64,000 bases of DNA from Methylobacterium nonmethylotrophicum. GTDB lineage: Bacteria > Pseudomonadota > Alphaproteobacteria > Rhizobiales > Beijerinckiaceae. Position numbers and translations under genes: made by a program. The stretch lies in NCBI RefSeq assembly GCF_004745635.1, contig NZ_SRLB01000010.1, positions 124,001 through 188,000 of the forward strand. The letters are read 5' to 3'. The notes under the pieces were generated by a model. The model searched no databases. It was given only the letters and a program-made list of their open reading frames with translations, and had not been told where the DNA came from. Numbering within the stretch: position 1 is the stretch's first letter; each line of letters starts with the position of its first letter. Below are positions 45,833 to 54,592 of this stretch, piece after piece.

Positions 45833-46156
45833 CTACTCGTCGTCCCCGAACCAGTCGCGCCCGGGCTCGATGCAGCGGTAGCCGACGAGGCATTGCGGGC
45901 TGTCGCGGGTCGGCACGAAGGCGTTCTGGGTCACCTGCGTCGGCTCGCAGAAGCTGCGGTCGCGCACGAACCGGTCGTAGGTGTAGCCGCCGGTGCCGAG
46001 CACGGCGGCGCCCTGCGCCGCGAGCACGCCGCGGGCCTGGCGGCAGGTCATGTCGGGGGTCGAGGGGCGGCCCTGGGCGAGGGCGGCGGCGGGGGCGGCC
46101 GCGAGGGCGCAGGCGAGGAGGGTCAGCAATCCGAGTGTCTGGCGGTCGGGGGTCAC
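45833..46156 (-). CDS. Conserved hypothetical secreted cysteine-containing protein (107 aa)
   Basis: A small exported protein: a signal peptide (LGLLTLLACALAAAPAAALAQG) ends near residue 27, followed by about 80 residues with four cysteines (MTCRQARG, RSFCEPT, PQCLVGYRC). The core GTGGYTYDRFVRDRSFC resembles a small family of unknown function widespread in Rhizobiales. The GTG start at 46154-46156 has AGGA upstream; no ATG is available. It converges on the RidA gene with 9 bases between, and lies 59 bases downstream of gspF on the same strand. Confidence 0.7.
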   Translation of the reverse strand: MTPDRQTLGLLTLLACALAAAPAAALAQGRPSTPDMTCRQARGVLAAQGAAVLGTGGYTYDRFVRDRSFCEPTQVTQNAFVPTRDSPQCLVGYRCIEPGRDWFGDDE

Positions 46157-46215
46157 GCGGCGCGTCCTGGTCAGAGGCCGGCCAACGCGCGGATCCTGGC
46201 CCGGATCCGTCGTGC

Positions 46216-47430
46216 CTACTGCGTCAGCTGCCCCACGCTCAGGATCGCCCCCATCACCGAGATGATGAGCCCGCCGATCAGGCCGCCGATGCCCACCGTC
46301 ACCAGCGGCGTGAGCAGGGCGAGCAGGCGGTCGATGCGCTGGCGGGTCTCGGTCTCGTGCATCTCGGCGGCGTGGATGAGGACGCTGCCGAGGCGGTTCA
46401 CCTGCTCGCCGCTGGCGATCAGGTTCAGGGTCGAGGCGGCGTAGGGCTTGAGCGAGGACAGGCCCGAGGCGAGGCTGCCGCCCTCGACGAGCCGGCGCCC
46501 GGCCTCGTCGAGGGCGCGGCGAAACACGCGGTTGCCGGCGAGCGGACGGGTCGCCGCCACCGCGTCCGGGATCGGCACCTCGGCGACGAGCAGGGTGCCG
46601 AGCACCCGGCAGAACCGGCCGCACTCGATGCCGACCACGATCTCGCGCACCAGCGGCAGGCGCAAGGCCAGGCGGGCGCGGGTGGCCGCGAAGGCCGGCA
46701 GGCTCCAGGCCCGGGCGAGACCGAGGATGAGGAGCGCGGCAGCGCCGACCAGGAACGGCCAGCGGGCCGACAGGAATTCGCCGAGCCAGCCGGCGGCGCG
46801 GATCGCGAAGGGCGGGGCCTGGCCGGTGCCCTCGAACAGGGGGCTGAGCGCCGGCACCAGGACCCCGATGATCATCGCCACGGTGCCGATCGCCATCGCG
46901 ACCAGCAGGGCCGGGTAGATCATCGCCGAGACGAGGTGGCGCCGGACCGCGTCGCGGCGCTCGATCGAGGCGGTGAGCGAGCCGATCACGTCGACGAGGG
47001 TGCCGGTGGCCTCGCCGGCCCGCACGACGTCGACCATGTCGCGCGGGAAGGCCTGCGGATGGGCCGCCATCGCCCGCGACAGCGAGGCGCCGGCCACCAC
47101 CCGCTCGAGCAGGTCGGCGAGGATCGGCTTCAGGGCCGGACCGGTCTGGCGCTCGACGAGGCGCAAGGCCCGGTCGACGGTGAGCCCGGCGCCGACCAGG
47201 GTGCCGAACTCGCGCAGGAAGGCGATGCGGGCGGCGTCGTTGACCCGGTCGCGCCCGAAGAGGTCGCGGCGCCAGAACGGCGCCGGCCCGGCCGCGGCCT
47301 GCGCGATCTCGTAGACCTGGAGGCCGTCGGCCCGGAGCGAGGCCACGGCGCGCTGGCGCGTCTCGGCCTCGATCTTGCCCGAGCGGGAGCGCCCGTCGCC
47401 CGCATAGGCCTTGTAGGCGAAGCGCGGCAT
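46216..47430 (-). CDS. gspF: Type II secretion system inner membrane platform protein GspF
   Basis: A 404-residue polytopic protein of the GspF/PilC family that forms the inner-membrane platform contacting the GspE ATPase. It begins MPRFAYKAYAGDGRSRSGKIEA, typical of the family, and shows two homologous GspF domains (about residues 65-190 and 268-390) each followed by hydrophobic helices. The final segment LIGGLIISVMGAILSV is the last membrane span. It lies downstream of gspE on the same strand; copy 4 of the palindromic repeat is in the 289-base gap. Confidence 0.93.
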   Translation of the reverse strand: MPRFAYKAYAGDGRSRSGKIEAETRQRAVASLRADGLQVYEIAQAAAGPAPFWRRDLFGRDRVNDAARIAFLREFGTLVGAGLTVDRALRLVERQTGPALKPILADLLERVVAGASLSRAMAAHPQAFPRDMVDVVRAGEATGTLVDVIGSLTASIERRDAVRRHLVSAMIYPALLVAMAIGTVAMIIGVLVPALSPLFEGTGQAPPFAIRAAGWLGEFLSARWPFLVGAAALLILGLARAWSLPAFAATRARLALRLPLVREIVVGIECGRFCRVLGTLLVAEVPIPDAVAATRPLAGNRVFRRALDEAGRRLVEGGSLASGLSSLKPYAASTLNLIASGEQVNRLGSVLIHAAEMHETETRQRIDRLLALLTPLVTVGIGGLIGGLIISVMGAILSVGQLTQ

Positions 47431-47518
47431 CTCAGTGCACCTCGCGCGATGCCCGGAGGGTCGCGAGCGGAGGCGTTCGGGACCTGTGCGAGAGCCTGTC
47501 CGGCCGCGCTGCAACGTC

Positions 47519-47663
47519 TCCCAAATCCACGACCTCATCCTGAGGTGTCAGTCGATCGAAGATCGACTGACCTCGAAGGAGGGCTCCAGAAAGCTGTCTG
47601 ATCCCTGGAGCCCTCCTTCGAGGCTCCCTTCGGTCGCACCTCAGGATGAGGTCGTGGATGGGA
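47519..47663. repeat. Dispersed palindromic repeat, copy 4
   Basis: The core starts CTCATCCTGAGGTGTCAGTC and ends GCACCTCAGGATGAGG, almost the same as copy 2, with CTCGAAGGAGGGCTCCAG and CTGGAGCCCTCCTTCGAG around a short loop. It extends outward through AATCCACGAC on the left and GTCGTGGAT on the right. The left module GTCAGTCGATCGAAGATCGACTGAC is a perfect small hairpin. It sits between gspE and gspF of the secretion cluster. Confidence 0.88.
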
Positions 47664-47719
47664 GGGAAGGGGCTCTCGTGATCCGCACGCATTGCGATCG
47701 GACGGCGTCCCGCAGACAT

Positions 47720-49450
47720 TCAGAGCGTCCCTTCCAGCACCCGGCCCACCTCGTCGAGGGTGGTGCCGCCGTCGAGCACCCGCGCCCGGGCGCTGTCGGC
47801 GAGGCTCGTCATCCCGCCGGCCCGGGCCCGGGCGGTCAGGGCCTGCTCGTCGGCGCGGGTGGCGATCAGCCCGCGCAGATCCCCGTCGAGCGTCATGATC
47901 TCGGAGGCGACCATCCGGCCGCGATAGCCGGTGCCGTTGCAGGCGGGACAGCCGCGGGCGCGCTTCAGGCTCAAGGGGGCGTCGGACGGGATGCCGAGGC
48001 GCAGCCGCTCCTGCGGCGTCGCCGGGGTGGTCTCGGCGCACGATCCGCACAGGCGCCGCACCAGGCGCTGCGCCACCACGCCGTTGAGGGTCGCGGCGAT
48101 GAGGTAGGGCTCGATCCCCATATCCATCAGCCGGGTGACGGTGGCGGGGGCGGAGTTGGTGTGCAGCGTCGAGATGACGAGGTGGCCGGTCAGCGCCGCC
48201 TGCACGGCGATGCGAGCGGTCTCGCCGTCGCGGATCTCGCCGACCATCACCACGTCCGGATCCTGGCGCAGGATCGAGCGGAGCGCCGCCGCGAAGTCGA
48301 GGCCGATGCCCGGATGGGCCTGGACCTGGTTGACGCCGGCCATCCGGTACTCGACCGGGTCCTCGACGGTGACCACCTTGAGGTGCGGGCCGTTGATCCG
48401 GCACAGGGCCGCGTAGAGCGTCGTGGTCTTGCCCGACCCGGTCGGGCCGGTGACGAGGACGAGGCCGTTCGGCCGGCTGGTCATCGCGGCGATCTCGTCG
48501 ATCGCCGCCGCATCGAAGCCCAGCGCCGAGAAATCCTCGACCCGGCGCGAGCCGTCGAGGACGCGCAGCACGACGCTCTCGCCATGGGCGGTCGGCAGGG
48601 TCGAGACGCGGATGTCGACGTCCTGGCCGCGGTCGGGGGCCTGCATGCGCCCGTCCTGCGGCAGGCGCCGCTCGGCGATGTTGAGGCCGGCCTGGATCTT
48701 GATGCGGGTGGTGAGGGCGAGCTGCACCGATTTCGGCAGCCGCTCGGATTCGACCAGCACGCCGTCGACGCGGTAGCGCACCCGCATGTCGGATTCTTCG
48801 GCCTCCAGGTGGATGTCGGAGGCCGAGAGCTCGAAGGCCTTGCGCACCAGGCGGGCGGCGAGGCGCACGATCGGCGCCTGGCTCGCCACGTCGGCGAGCC
48901 GCGCGAGGTCGTCGTCGCCCGACCCCTCGCCCTCCTCGGCGACGTCGCCGTAGACGGCGCGGTGCGCCCGCTCGAAGCTGCCCGGCCCGACGAGGCAGGG
49001 CGCGACGGCGCGATCGACGAGATGCGCGATGGCCCGGGTGGTCTCGGGGTCGAAGGGATCGACGAGGGCCACGAGGAGGCGGTCGGGCGCGACGGCCAGC
49101 GGCAGCACCCGGGCGCGGGCGCAGTAATCGGGCGAGAGCGCGTCCGGCATCACCGGCTCGCCCGGCAGGTCCTCCTGGCGCAGGATCGGCAGGCCGGTCG
49201 CCTCCGAGAGGGCAGTGACGAGCGTCGCCTCGTGGACGAGGCCGAGCTCGGTCAGCAGAAGCGGCAGGGGCCGCCGGCCCGGGCCCTCGAGGGCGGCGAG
49301 CGCCCGTTCGTGGCCGGCGGCATCGAGCACGTCGCTCTCGGCGAGGCGGTCGACGAAGGCGCGCAGGTCCTCGGCCCGGCCGCGGGGCGCGTCGCGGCGG
49401 TCGGGCCGCGCCCGCCGCGGCCGGGTCTTGCCTCCCCAGATGCTCAGCAT
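47720..49450 (-). CDS. gspE: Type II secretion system ATPase GspE
   Basis: A 576-residue secretion ATPase that powers pseudopilus assembly. The N-terminal MshEN-type domain (about residues 25-165) precedes the ATPase core, with Walker A GPTGSGKTT, the Asp box TVEDPVEY, Walker B VVMVGEIRDGETA and the His box LVISTLHTN. A tetracysteine zinc motif (LCGSCAET and GCPACNG) is present as in GspE/PilB. The ATG at 49448-49450 gives MLSIWGGK. It is divergent from gspL and upstream of gspF. The N-terminal arginine-rich stretch is unusual. Confidence 0.95.
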   Translation of the reverse strand: MLSIWGGKTRPRRARPDRRDAPRGRAEDLRAFVDRLAESDVLDAAGHERALAALEGPGRRPLPLLLTELGLVHEATLVTALSEATGLPILRQEDLPGEPVMPDALSPDYCARARVLPLAVAPDRLLVALVDPFDPETTRAIAHLVDRAVAPCLVGPGSFERAHRAVYGDVAEEGEGSGDDDLARLADVASQAPIVRLAARLVRKAFELSASDIHLEAEESDMRVRYRVDGVLVESERLPKSVQLALTTRIKIQAGLNIAERRLPQDGRMQAPDRGQDVDIRVSTLPTAHGESVVLRVLDGSRRVEDFSALGFDAAAIDEIAAMTSRPNGLVLVTGPTGSGKTTTLYAALCRINGPHLKVVTVEDPVEYRMAGVNQVQAHPGIGLDFAAALRSILRQDPDVVMVGEIRDGETARIAVQAALTGHLVISTLHTNSAPATVTRLMDMGIEPYLIAATLNGVVAQRLVRRLCGSCAETTPATPQERLRLGIPSDAPLSLKRARGCPACNGTGYRGRMVASEIMTLDGDLRGLIATRADEQALTARARAGGMTSLADSARARVLDGGTTLDEVGRVLEGTL

Positions 49451-49604
49451 CGCCCCTATCCGAAGATCAGACCACCCCGGGCCGCGAGAACCCGAGGCGT
49501 GACGCTGCGCCACTCTGCGGCACCAGCCTTAAGCAGACGGAAATGTCGCTGCGTTAGACCGGTCGGCGACGCCCGCCGCGACGGCGGGCGCCGGAGCCGA
49601 TCCG

Positions 49605-50669
49605 TTGCCCGCGCCCTCCGCCCTGTCCTCGGCCCAGGCCTCGCTCCGCCAGGGCCTCGACGTCGCCTCCCACCTCCTCGGCTTCGCCGAGGTCCGCACC
49701 GACCGCGAGCCGGCCCGCCTCACCCTGCGCCTCGCGGCGCCGACGGATCCGAGCCTGACGGTGATCGACCGGCGCGACGGGCAGGACCGGACCTACCGCC
49801 TCGATCTCGGCGCCGACGACCTCGCCGACCGGCTCGCGGCGATCCGGGGCGCGCGGCCGGACGGGCAGGCGAAGGTCATCGTCGATCCCGCCGCCTGCTT
49901 TCTGCGCACCCTCGACCTGCCGAGCGCGGCCCTGCCGCGGATGCGCGCGGTGCTGGCCCAGGAACTCGAGGCCGCGACCCCGTTCCGGGCCGACCAGGTC
50001 TTCAGCGACTGGTACGTCGAGGGCGAGAACCCCGAGACCCGCACCCTGCGGGTGCGCCACGTCGTGCTCAAGCGCGCCCGCCTGGCGCCTGTTCTGGCGG
50101 CACTGGCCGGGGCAGGGCTGACCGCGGGCGTCGTCACGGTCGGACCGGCCGAGGACCGGACCATGCCGGTCGACCTCCTGTCCGGCGGGCACCGGGCCCT
50201 GCCGGGGCTGCTGCAGGGCTCCGGCAACCTGGTCCTCCTGGCGGCGGCCGGTCTCTTCCTCCTCGGGGCCTTCGCGGGCCTGCGCCAGCATCAGGCGGCG
50301 ACGCTTCTCGCCCTCGACGACGCCTTCGCGGCCGCCCGTCGGGCGGCGGCCGCGGGCCAGCCGCCCGCCCTCCAGGCCGGCGCAGCGGCGATCCTGGCCG
50401 AGCGCGGACCGCCCCTGGCCCGGGTCTGGGATGCCGTCGCGGCGGCCTTGCCGGACAGTGTCTCGGCGCAGAACCTGCGCCTGACCGGCGCGGGGCTGGA
50501 GCTGAGCCTCCTCGCGCCCGACCCGCCGGCGGTCCTCGCGGCGCTCGCGCGGGTTCCGGGCTTCGGCGCGCCGGAGCTGCGCCAGAGCGAGCCCGCGGGG
50601 AGCGGCCAGCGCCTCGTCGTGGCGCTGCCCCGCGCCGGAGGCCCGTCGCAGGGCGGAGGCCGGCCATGA
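49605..50669 (+). CDS. gspL: GspL-like type II secretion protein (PilN domain)
   Basis: A 354-residue protein with a cytoplasmic actin-like part and a single membrane helix at about residues 210-226 (LVLLAAAGLFLLGAFAGL), followed by a periplasmic ferredoxin-like domain. VIVDPAACFLRTLDLPSAALPRMRAVLAQELEAATPF (quoted in part) is typical of GspL/PilM-PilN fusion-like proteins linking GspE to the platform. The TTG at 49605 is the best available start; no ATG or GTG lies in frame near it. The stop overlaps the next ATG. Divergent from gspE. Confidence 0.82.
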   Translation: MPAPSALSSAQASLRQGLDVASHLLGFAEVRTDREPARLTLRLAAPTDPSLTVIDRRDGQDRTYRLDLGADDLADRLAAIRGARPDGQAKVIVDPAACFLRTLDLPSAALPRMRAVLAQELEAATPFRADQVFSDWYVEGENPETRTLRVRHVVLKRARLAPVLAALAGAGLTAGVVTVGPAEDRTMPVDLLSGGHRALPGLLQGSGNLVLLAAAGLFLLGAFAGLRQHQAATLLALDDAFAAARRAAAAGQPPALQAGAAAILAERGPPLARVWDAVAAALPDSVSAQNLRLTGAGLELSLLAPDPPAVLAALARVPGFGAPELRQSEPAGSGQRLVVALPRAGGPSQGGGRP

Positions 50670-51196
50670 CGATGCCCCTCCCGGCCGGCGGCCGGCCGCT
50701 GCTCGCGGGCCTCGCGGCGCTCGGCCTCGCGATCGTCCTCGGCACCGGGCCGGTGCTCGACGCGCTCGGGGCGGCGGACGACATCGCCCAGGCCCGCGAC
50801 CGGCTGGCGCGGGCCCAGGACGCCGCCGCCCTGCCGGCCGTGGCGGCCCCGCTCGGCGCCACGGACGAGACCGGCCTCGTCCTGGCCTTCCGGGCCCGCC
50901 TCGACGCCCTGGCGGCGGAGCGCGCCGTCCTGGTCGACGGGGCCGGGCTCCAGCCCGACCCGGCCCGTCCGGCGCTGCCGCGCCTCACGGCCGCCTTGCG
51001 CGGCACGGCCGAGGGCCTGCACGGCCTGATGCAGGCCCTCGAGACGGAGAGCCCCCTGGTGGTGCCGGAGGAGGCGGAGCTCGGCATCGATCGCCCGGCC
51101 GACCCGGAGACCGGGCGGGCCACCGTGATGCGGCTGACGCTGACCGTCCGCGGCGTGCTCCTGCAAGCCCCGGCCGTGCGGAGCACCACGCCGTGA
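50666..51196 (+). CDS. gspM: GspM-like type II secretion protein
   Basis: A 176-residue protein with one N-terminal membrane helix (LLAGLAALGLAIVLGTGPVL, about residues 12-31), a short helical stretch and a periplasmic ferredoxin-like domain near the end (LHGLMQALETESPLVVPEEAEL). This is the architecture of GspM, partner of GspL in the inner-membrane platform. The PF10741-like pattern VVPEEAEL is common in alphaproteobacterial members. It overlaps gspL by four bases and the next gene by four bases. Confidence 0.8.
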   Translation: MTMPLPAGGRPLLAGLAALGLAIVLGTGPVLDALGAADDIAQARDRLARAQDAAALPAVAAPLGATDETGLVLAFRARLDALAAERAVLVDGAGLQPDPARPALPRLTAALRGTAEGLHGLMQALETESPLVVPEEAELGIDRPADPETGRATVMRLTLTVRGVLLQAPAVRSTTP

Positions 51197-51714
51197 GACA
51201 GACCGGACACCACCTGCGCGCCGCCCTTGCGACGACGGGCCTCGGGCCGCGCCTCGCCTGCGGGGGGGCGGCCGCCCTGATGCTCGCAGCCTTCGCCTGG
51301 CCGGTCGATGGCGGGCCGGAGCCCGCCCCGCGCCGCGCCATGGCACCGACTCCCCTTTCGGACGGGACCGCCCTCCAGCGCCCGCTCTTCGATCCCGGCC
51401 GGCGCCCCTGGACCGCCCGTGGCCCGCGCGACAGCGTCGCCGGCGACCCGCCGCGGCCGGTCCTCACCGTGCGCGGCATCCTGCTCGACGGCGCCGCCGC
51501 CCGGGCGCTCATCGACGACGGCAGCGGCAGCCAGGCCTGGCTCGCCCGCGGCGAGGGGAGGGGCGACTGGCGCATCGTCGAGATCGGCCGCGACCGGATC
51601 ACCCTGTTCCAGGGCGAGCGGCGCTACACCGCGGTCTTCCTCGGGCCGCCCGCGACCCTGCTGCCGGTGGGCGCCCGGCCGGTGGCGGAGGCGGGGCCGT
51701 CGCTGCGGCCCTAA
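51193..51714 (+). CDS. GspC/GspN-like type II secretion accessory protein
   Basis: A 173-residue protein with one N-terminal membrane helix (about residues 22-37, ACGGAAALMLAAFAWPV) and a periplasmic part with RPLFDPGRRPW, LTVRGILLDGAAARALIDDGSGSQAWLARG and ITLFQGERRYTAVF (quoted in parts). The order RPLF, then GIL and a small beta domain ending in a short GERRYxxxF strand, matches the homology region of GspC, the link between platform and secretin. There is no PDZ domain. The GTG start overlaps the gspM stop. Its 3' end overlaps the convergent gspD end by four bases. Confidence 0.68.
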   Translation: MRQTGHHLRAALATTGLGPRLACGGAAALMLAAFAWPVDGGPEPAPRRAMAPTPLSDGTALQRPLFDPGRRPWTARGPRDSVAGDPPRPVLTVRGILLDGAAARALIDDGSGSQAWLARGEGRGDWRIVEIGRDRITLFQGERRYTAVFLGPPATLLPVGARPVAEAGPSLRP

Positions 51715-54053
51715 TCCAGCATCCGCCGCAGCAGCCCTTGCGGGCCCTCATGCGCCGCCGGCAGGGGGGCGGGCGGCAGGACCGGGCGCACCGGCATCAT
51801 CGACTGGAACTGCCGGCGGAAATCCTCGGCGATGCGGTCGGCCTCGGCCGTGCCGCGGATCACCTTGGGGCGGATGAACACCAGGAGCTCGGTACGCACC
51901 CGGTTGTCGACCCGGTTGCGGAAGGCCGGGCCGACAAGCGGCAGGTCGCTCAGCACCGGCACGTTCTCGTTGGTGATCTGCGCCTTCTCCTGCACCATGC
52001 CGCCGATGGCGAGGCTGTGGCCGTCGTTCACCGCCACGCTGGTCGCGACCCGGCGCTGGCGGATCGTCGGCGAGTCGATCGCCGAGGTCGTGGTCGGCAC
52101 GACGTCGCTGACCTCCTGGTTGATGTCGAGCACCACGAGGCCGTTCTTGTTGACCCGCGGGGTGACCGAGAGGATCACGCCGGTATCCTTCATCTCGATC
52201 TGGTTGAGGATCGGCGCGCCGGCGGTGAGCGCGCTCTGCCCCGACTGCTTGATGATCGGGACCTGGTCGCCGACCTGGAGCTTGGCGGTGCGGTTGTCGA
52301 GCACCGTGATGTTGGGCGACGAGATGACGTTGACCCGGGTCACGCCCTGCAGCGCGCTGAGCACGACGGTGAAGTCGGTGCCGCTGAGCAGGTAGTTGAA
52401 GCCCGGCACCCCGCGGATCGCCGCGTTGATCAGGCCCGCCGTGCCGTTCGTCGCCGCGGCCTTGTCGGTCTCGGTGCTGGCGAGGTTGAACCGGCTGCCG
52501 CGCTGCTTGAGGAACCACTGCACGCCGAACTGAAGGCTGTCGTTGAGCGTCACCTCGGCGATGACGGTCTCGAGCAGCACCTGGGTCGGCATCGCGTCGA
52601 GGCGGCCGAGGATGCGCAGGATCTTGTCGTACTGGTTGCGGGTCGCCGAGATCACCAGGCTGTTATTGGCGTCGTCGGCGACGATCCCGATCGCGTCGCG
52701 CCGCATCCCGGCGCCGCCGCCCGCATACGTGGCGTCGAGCCCGCCGCCGAAGCCGCCATAGCCCCCACCGGCCATGCCGCCGCCGGCGGGCGCCGAGGCG
52801 CCGAGCCCTCCGGCCGCCCCGAGGCCCGCTCCGGCGCCGGCCGGCTCGCCGCCCGCGGCCCAGCCCGCATTCGACGGGGAGGCGCCGCCCGACGCGCCGC
52901 CCGGGAATCCGCCGCCCATGGCGCCGCCGCCGAGGGCCCCGCCCGCGCCCCCGAGCCCGCCGCCGGACGCGCCCATGCCGGCGAGTCCGCCCGGAGCGCC
53001 GCCCATGGCGGCGTAGGTGCCCGACATCCCGGAGGCCCCGCCCCCGTAACCCCCATAACCCCCGTAGCCGGCCATGCCCGATGCGCCGTAGCCGCCGCCC
53101 ATCTCGGCCATGACGACGCCCTGCAGCACCGCCGCGAGCTCCTTCGCCGAGCGGTTCTGGATCCGGTAGACGAAGAGCTGGCGCTCGCGGTCGGCGGCGA
53201 GCGTCTCGAGCTGTTCGAGGAGCGCGCGGGCGCGGTCGAGATAGACGGCGCGCGAGCTCACCACCAGGATCGCGTTCAGCGCCTCGTTCGGGATGAAGCG
53301 GATGACGTCGCCGGTGCCGGCCGTCTCGCCGCCGAACATCTGGGTGAGGTCGCGGGCGAGCAGCGCCGGGTTGGCGCTGCGCACCGGGATCATCGCGGTC
53401 GACATGCCGCGCATCCAGTCGACGTCGAACACCGCGATGGTCTGGCGCAGCACCCGGATCTGGCTGGCGTCGCCGGACAGGATCAGGAGGTTGCGCGCCC
53501 GGTCGGCCCGCAGCACCACCTCGCGCGGGGCGACCGCCCCGAGGATCGCCTGCATCTCGGCGGCCGAGATCCAGCGCAGCGGCACCGCGACGGCGCCCGA
53601 CTCGGCCCCGAGCCCCTGGACCGGACGGAGGTCCGGGGTACCGCCCGCCGGCACGATCTGCACGGTGCGGCCGCTGCGACGCACGGACAGGCCGCGGCTC
53701 GCCAGCGCCGTCTCGACCATTTGCAGCAGGGCCTCACGGCTCACCGGGCCGCCGGTCTGCAGGGTGATCGTGCCGGCGGCGCGCTCGTCCAGGCTGTAGC
53801 CCCAGCCGAGCGTGTCGGCGAACACCGCCTTGGCGGCGACCGGCAGCGGCACCTCGACGAGGTTGAGGCTCACCGGCCCGCCGGCGATCGGCTCCCGGGC
53901 CGGGGCCTCGCCGCCGATGAGGCGATCGTTGCCCCGCATCACGAGGCCGCCGGGGTTTCGCGGGCCGGCCGGGCCGGTCGGTTCCGCACCGAGAGCGGCG
54001 AGCGGCCAGCCGCAGGCAAGCGCCAGGGCGAGGACAGGCGCACCCTTGATCAT
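51711..54053 (-). CDS. gspD: Type II secretion system secretin GspD, with glycine-rich insert
   Basis: A 780-residue outer-membrane secretin. After a signal peptide (about 22 residues, AALGAEP) come the N0 domain (VSLNLVEVPLPVAAKAVFADT), N1-N3 domains (AEMQAILGAVAP, FVYRIQNRSAKELAAVLQ) and the C-terminal secretin core with LLETVIAEVTLNDSLQFG, VPIIKQSGQS and LVGPAFRNRVDNRVRTELLVFIRP (quoted in parts). Between the second and third repeats lies an insert of roughly 130 residues (about 315-450) made mostly of G, A, S, M and Y in GGYGGYGG-like repeats. The insert is far longer than the loop normally there. It converges with the gspC-like gene. Confidence 0.93.
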   Translation of the reverse strand: MIKGAPVLALALACGWPLAALGAEPTGPAGPRNPGGLVMRGNDRLIGGEAPAREPIAGGPVSLNLVEVPLPVAAKAVFADTLGWGYSLDERAAGTITLQTGGPVSREALLQMVETALASRGLSVRRSGRTVQIVPAGGTPDLRPVQGLGAESGAVAVPLRWISAAEMQAILGAVAPREVVLRADRARNLLILSGDASQIRVLRQTIAVFDVDWMRGMSTAMIPVRSANPALLARDLTQMFGGETAGTGDVIRFIPNEALNAILVVSSRAVYLDRARALLEQLETLAADRERQLFVYRIQNRSAKELAAVLQGVVMAEMGGGYGASGMAGYGGYGGYGGGASGMSGTYAAMGGAPGGLAGMGASGGGLGGAGGALGGGAMGGGFPGGASGGASPSNAGWAAGGEPAGAGAGLGAAGGLGASAPAGGGMAGGGYGGFGGGLDATYAGGGAGMRRDAIGIVADDANNSLVISATRNQYDKILRILGRLDAMPTQVLLETVIAEVTLNDSLQFGVQWFLKQRGSRFNLASTETDKAAATNGTAGLINAAIRGVPGFNYLLSGTDFTVVLSALQGVTRVNVISSPNITVLDNRTAKLQVGDQVPIIKQSGQSALTAGAPILNQIEMKDTGVILSVTPRVNKNGLVVLDINQEVSDVVPTTTSAIDSPTIRQRRVATSVAVNDGHSLAIGGMVQEKAQITNENVPVLSDLPLVGPAFRNRVDNRVRTELLVFIRPKVIRGTAEADRIAEDFRRQFQSMMPVRPVLPPAPLPAAHEGPQGLLRRMLD

Positions 54054-54592
54054 CCCCCGCCGTCCCTCGCCCCGCGCGTCGATAACCGGACGTTAGGGGA
54101 GTTATGGTTAATGGAGAGTTGAGGCGGTCTCGCGGCCGCCGATCGCCAGTTGTTTATCGCGAGACGCGCATCCTGCACGTGCAACTTGCCCGGCGATTCC
54201 TCCATCCGACCGGTTCGGGACTCCGATCAAGGGACGGTTTCCCGACAGGACGCGGCTCTCCCGCCTGCGGCGACGCTCGGGATGCCTCCGGCATATCCCG
54301 CGCATGACTGCCGGATCCCGGCCGATTGCTTCCTGGCGCGGCGAAAAGGAGAGCCGAGACGGCTCGGGGGACTTGCTGGGGCGGGACAAGCTCGCCGGCC
54401 AAGCCCGCAGCAATTGGCTCCGACCAGCTCAGACCACGCACAGCACGGCTCGCGCGCGCAGCACGCGATCCGACATCGCCCGACGCGCACCGTCAGGCTT
54501 CGCGTTCGACGCCGTCCGTGCCGTGATCGCGCGCGGCACGTCTCTCCCGGTCGTTTCCGCCTCGTCCCGGCCGCCGCACCGGCGGCCGCGGC
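54054..54592. other. Intergenic region between gspD and gspG
   Basis: About 540 bases without a credible gene on either strand. The 5' flank of gspD (54080-54120) is comparatively AT-rich and likely holds its promoter. A TCTCGCG / CGCGAGA inverted repeat spans 54128-54164, and a GGGATGCC / GGCATATCCC near-hairpin lies at about 54279-54299. I cannot assign either to a function. Confidence 0.4.

Noticed and set aside
29611..47651. The four palindromic copies read as a CRISPR array or as att sites
   Set aside because: They are kilobases apart, have no spacers of constant length, and are not next to cas or integrase genes.
47435..51196. Open frame of over 1,200 codons on the plus strand across gspE and beyond
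   Set aside because: Only its last 176 codons (gspM) are real; the rest is antisense to gspE and intergenic sequence, with the shadow composition and no ribosome-binding site.
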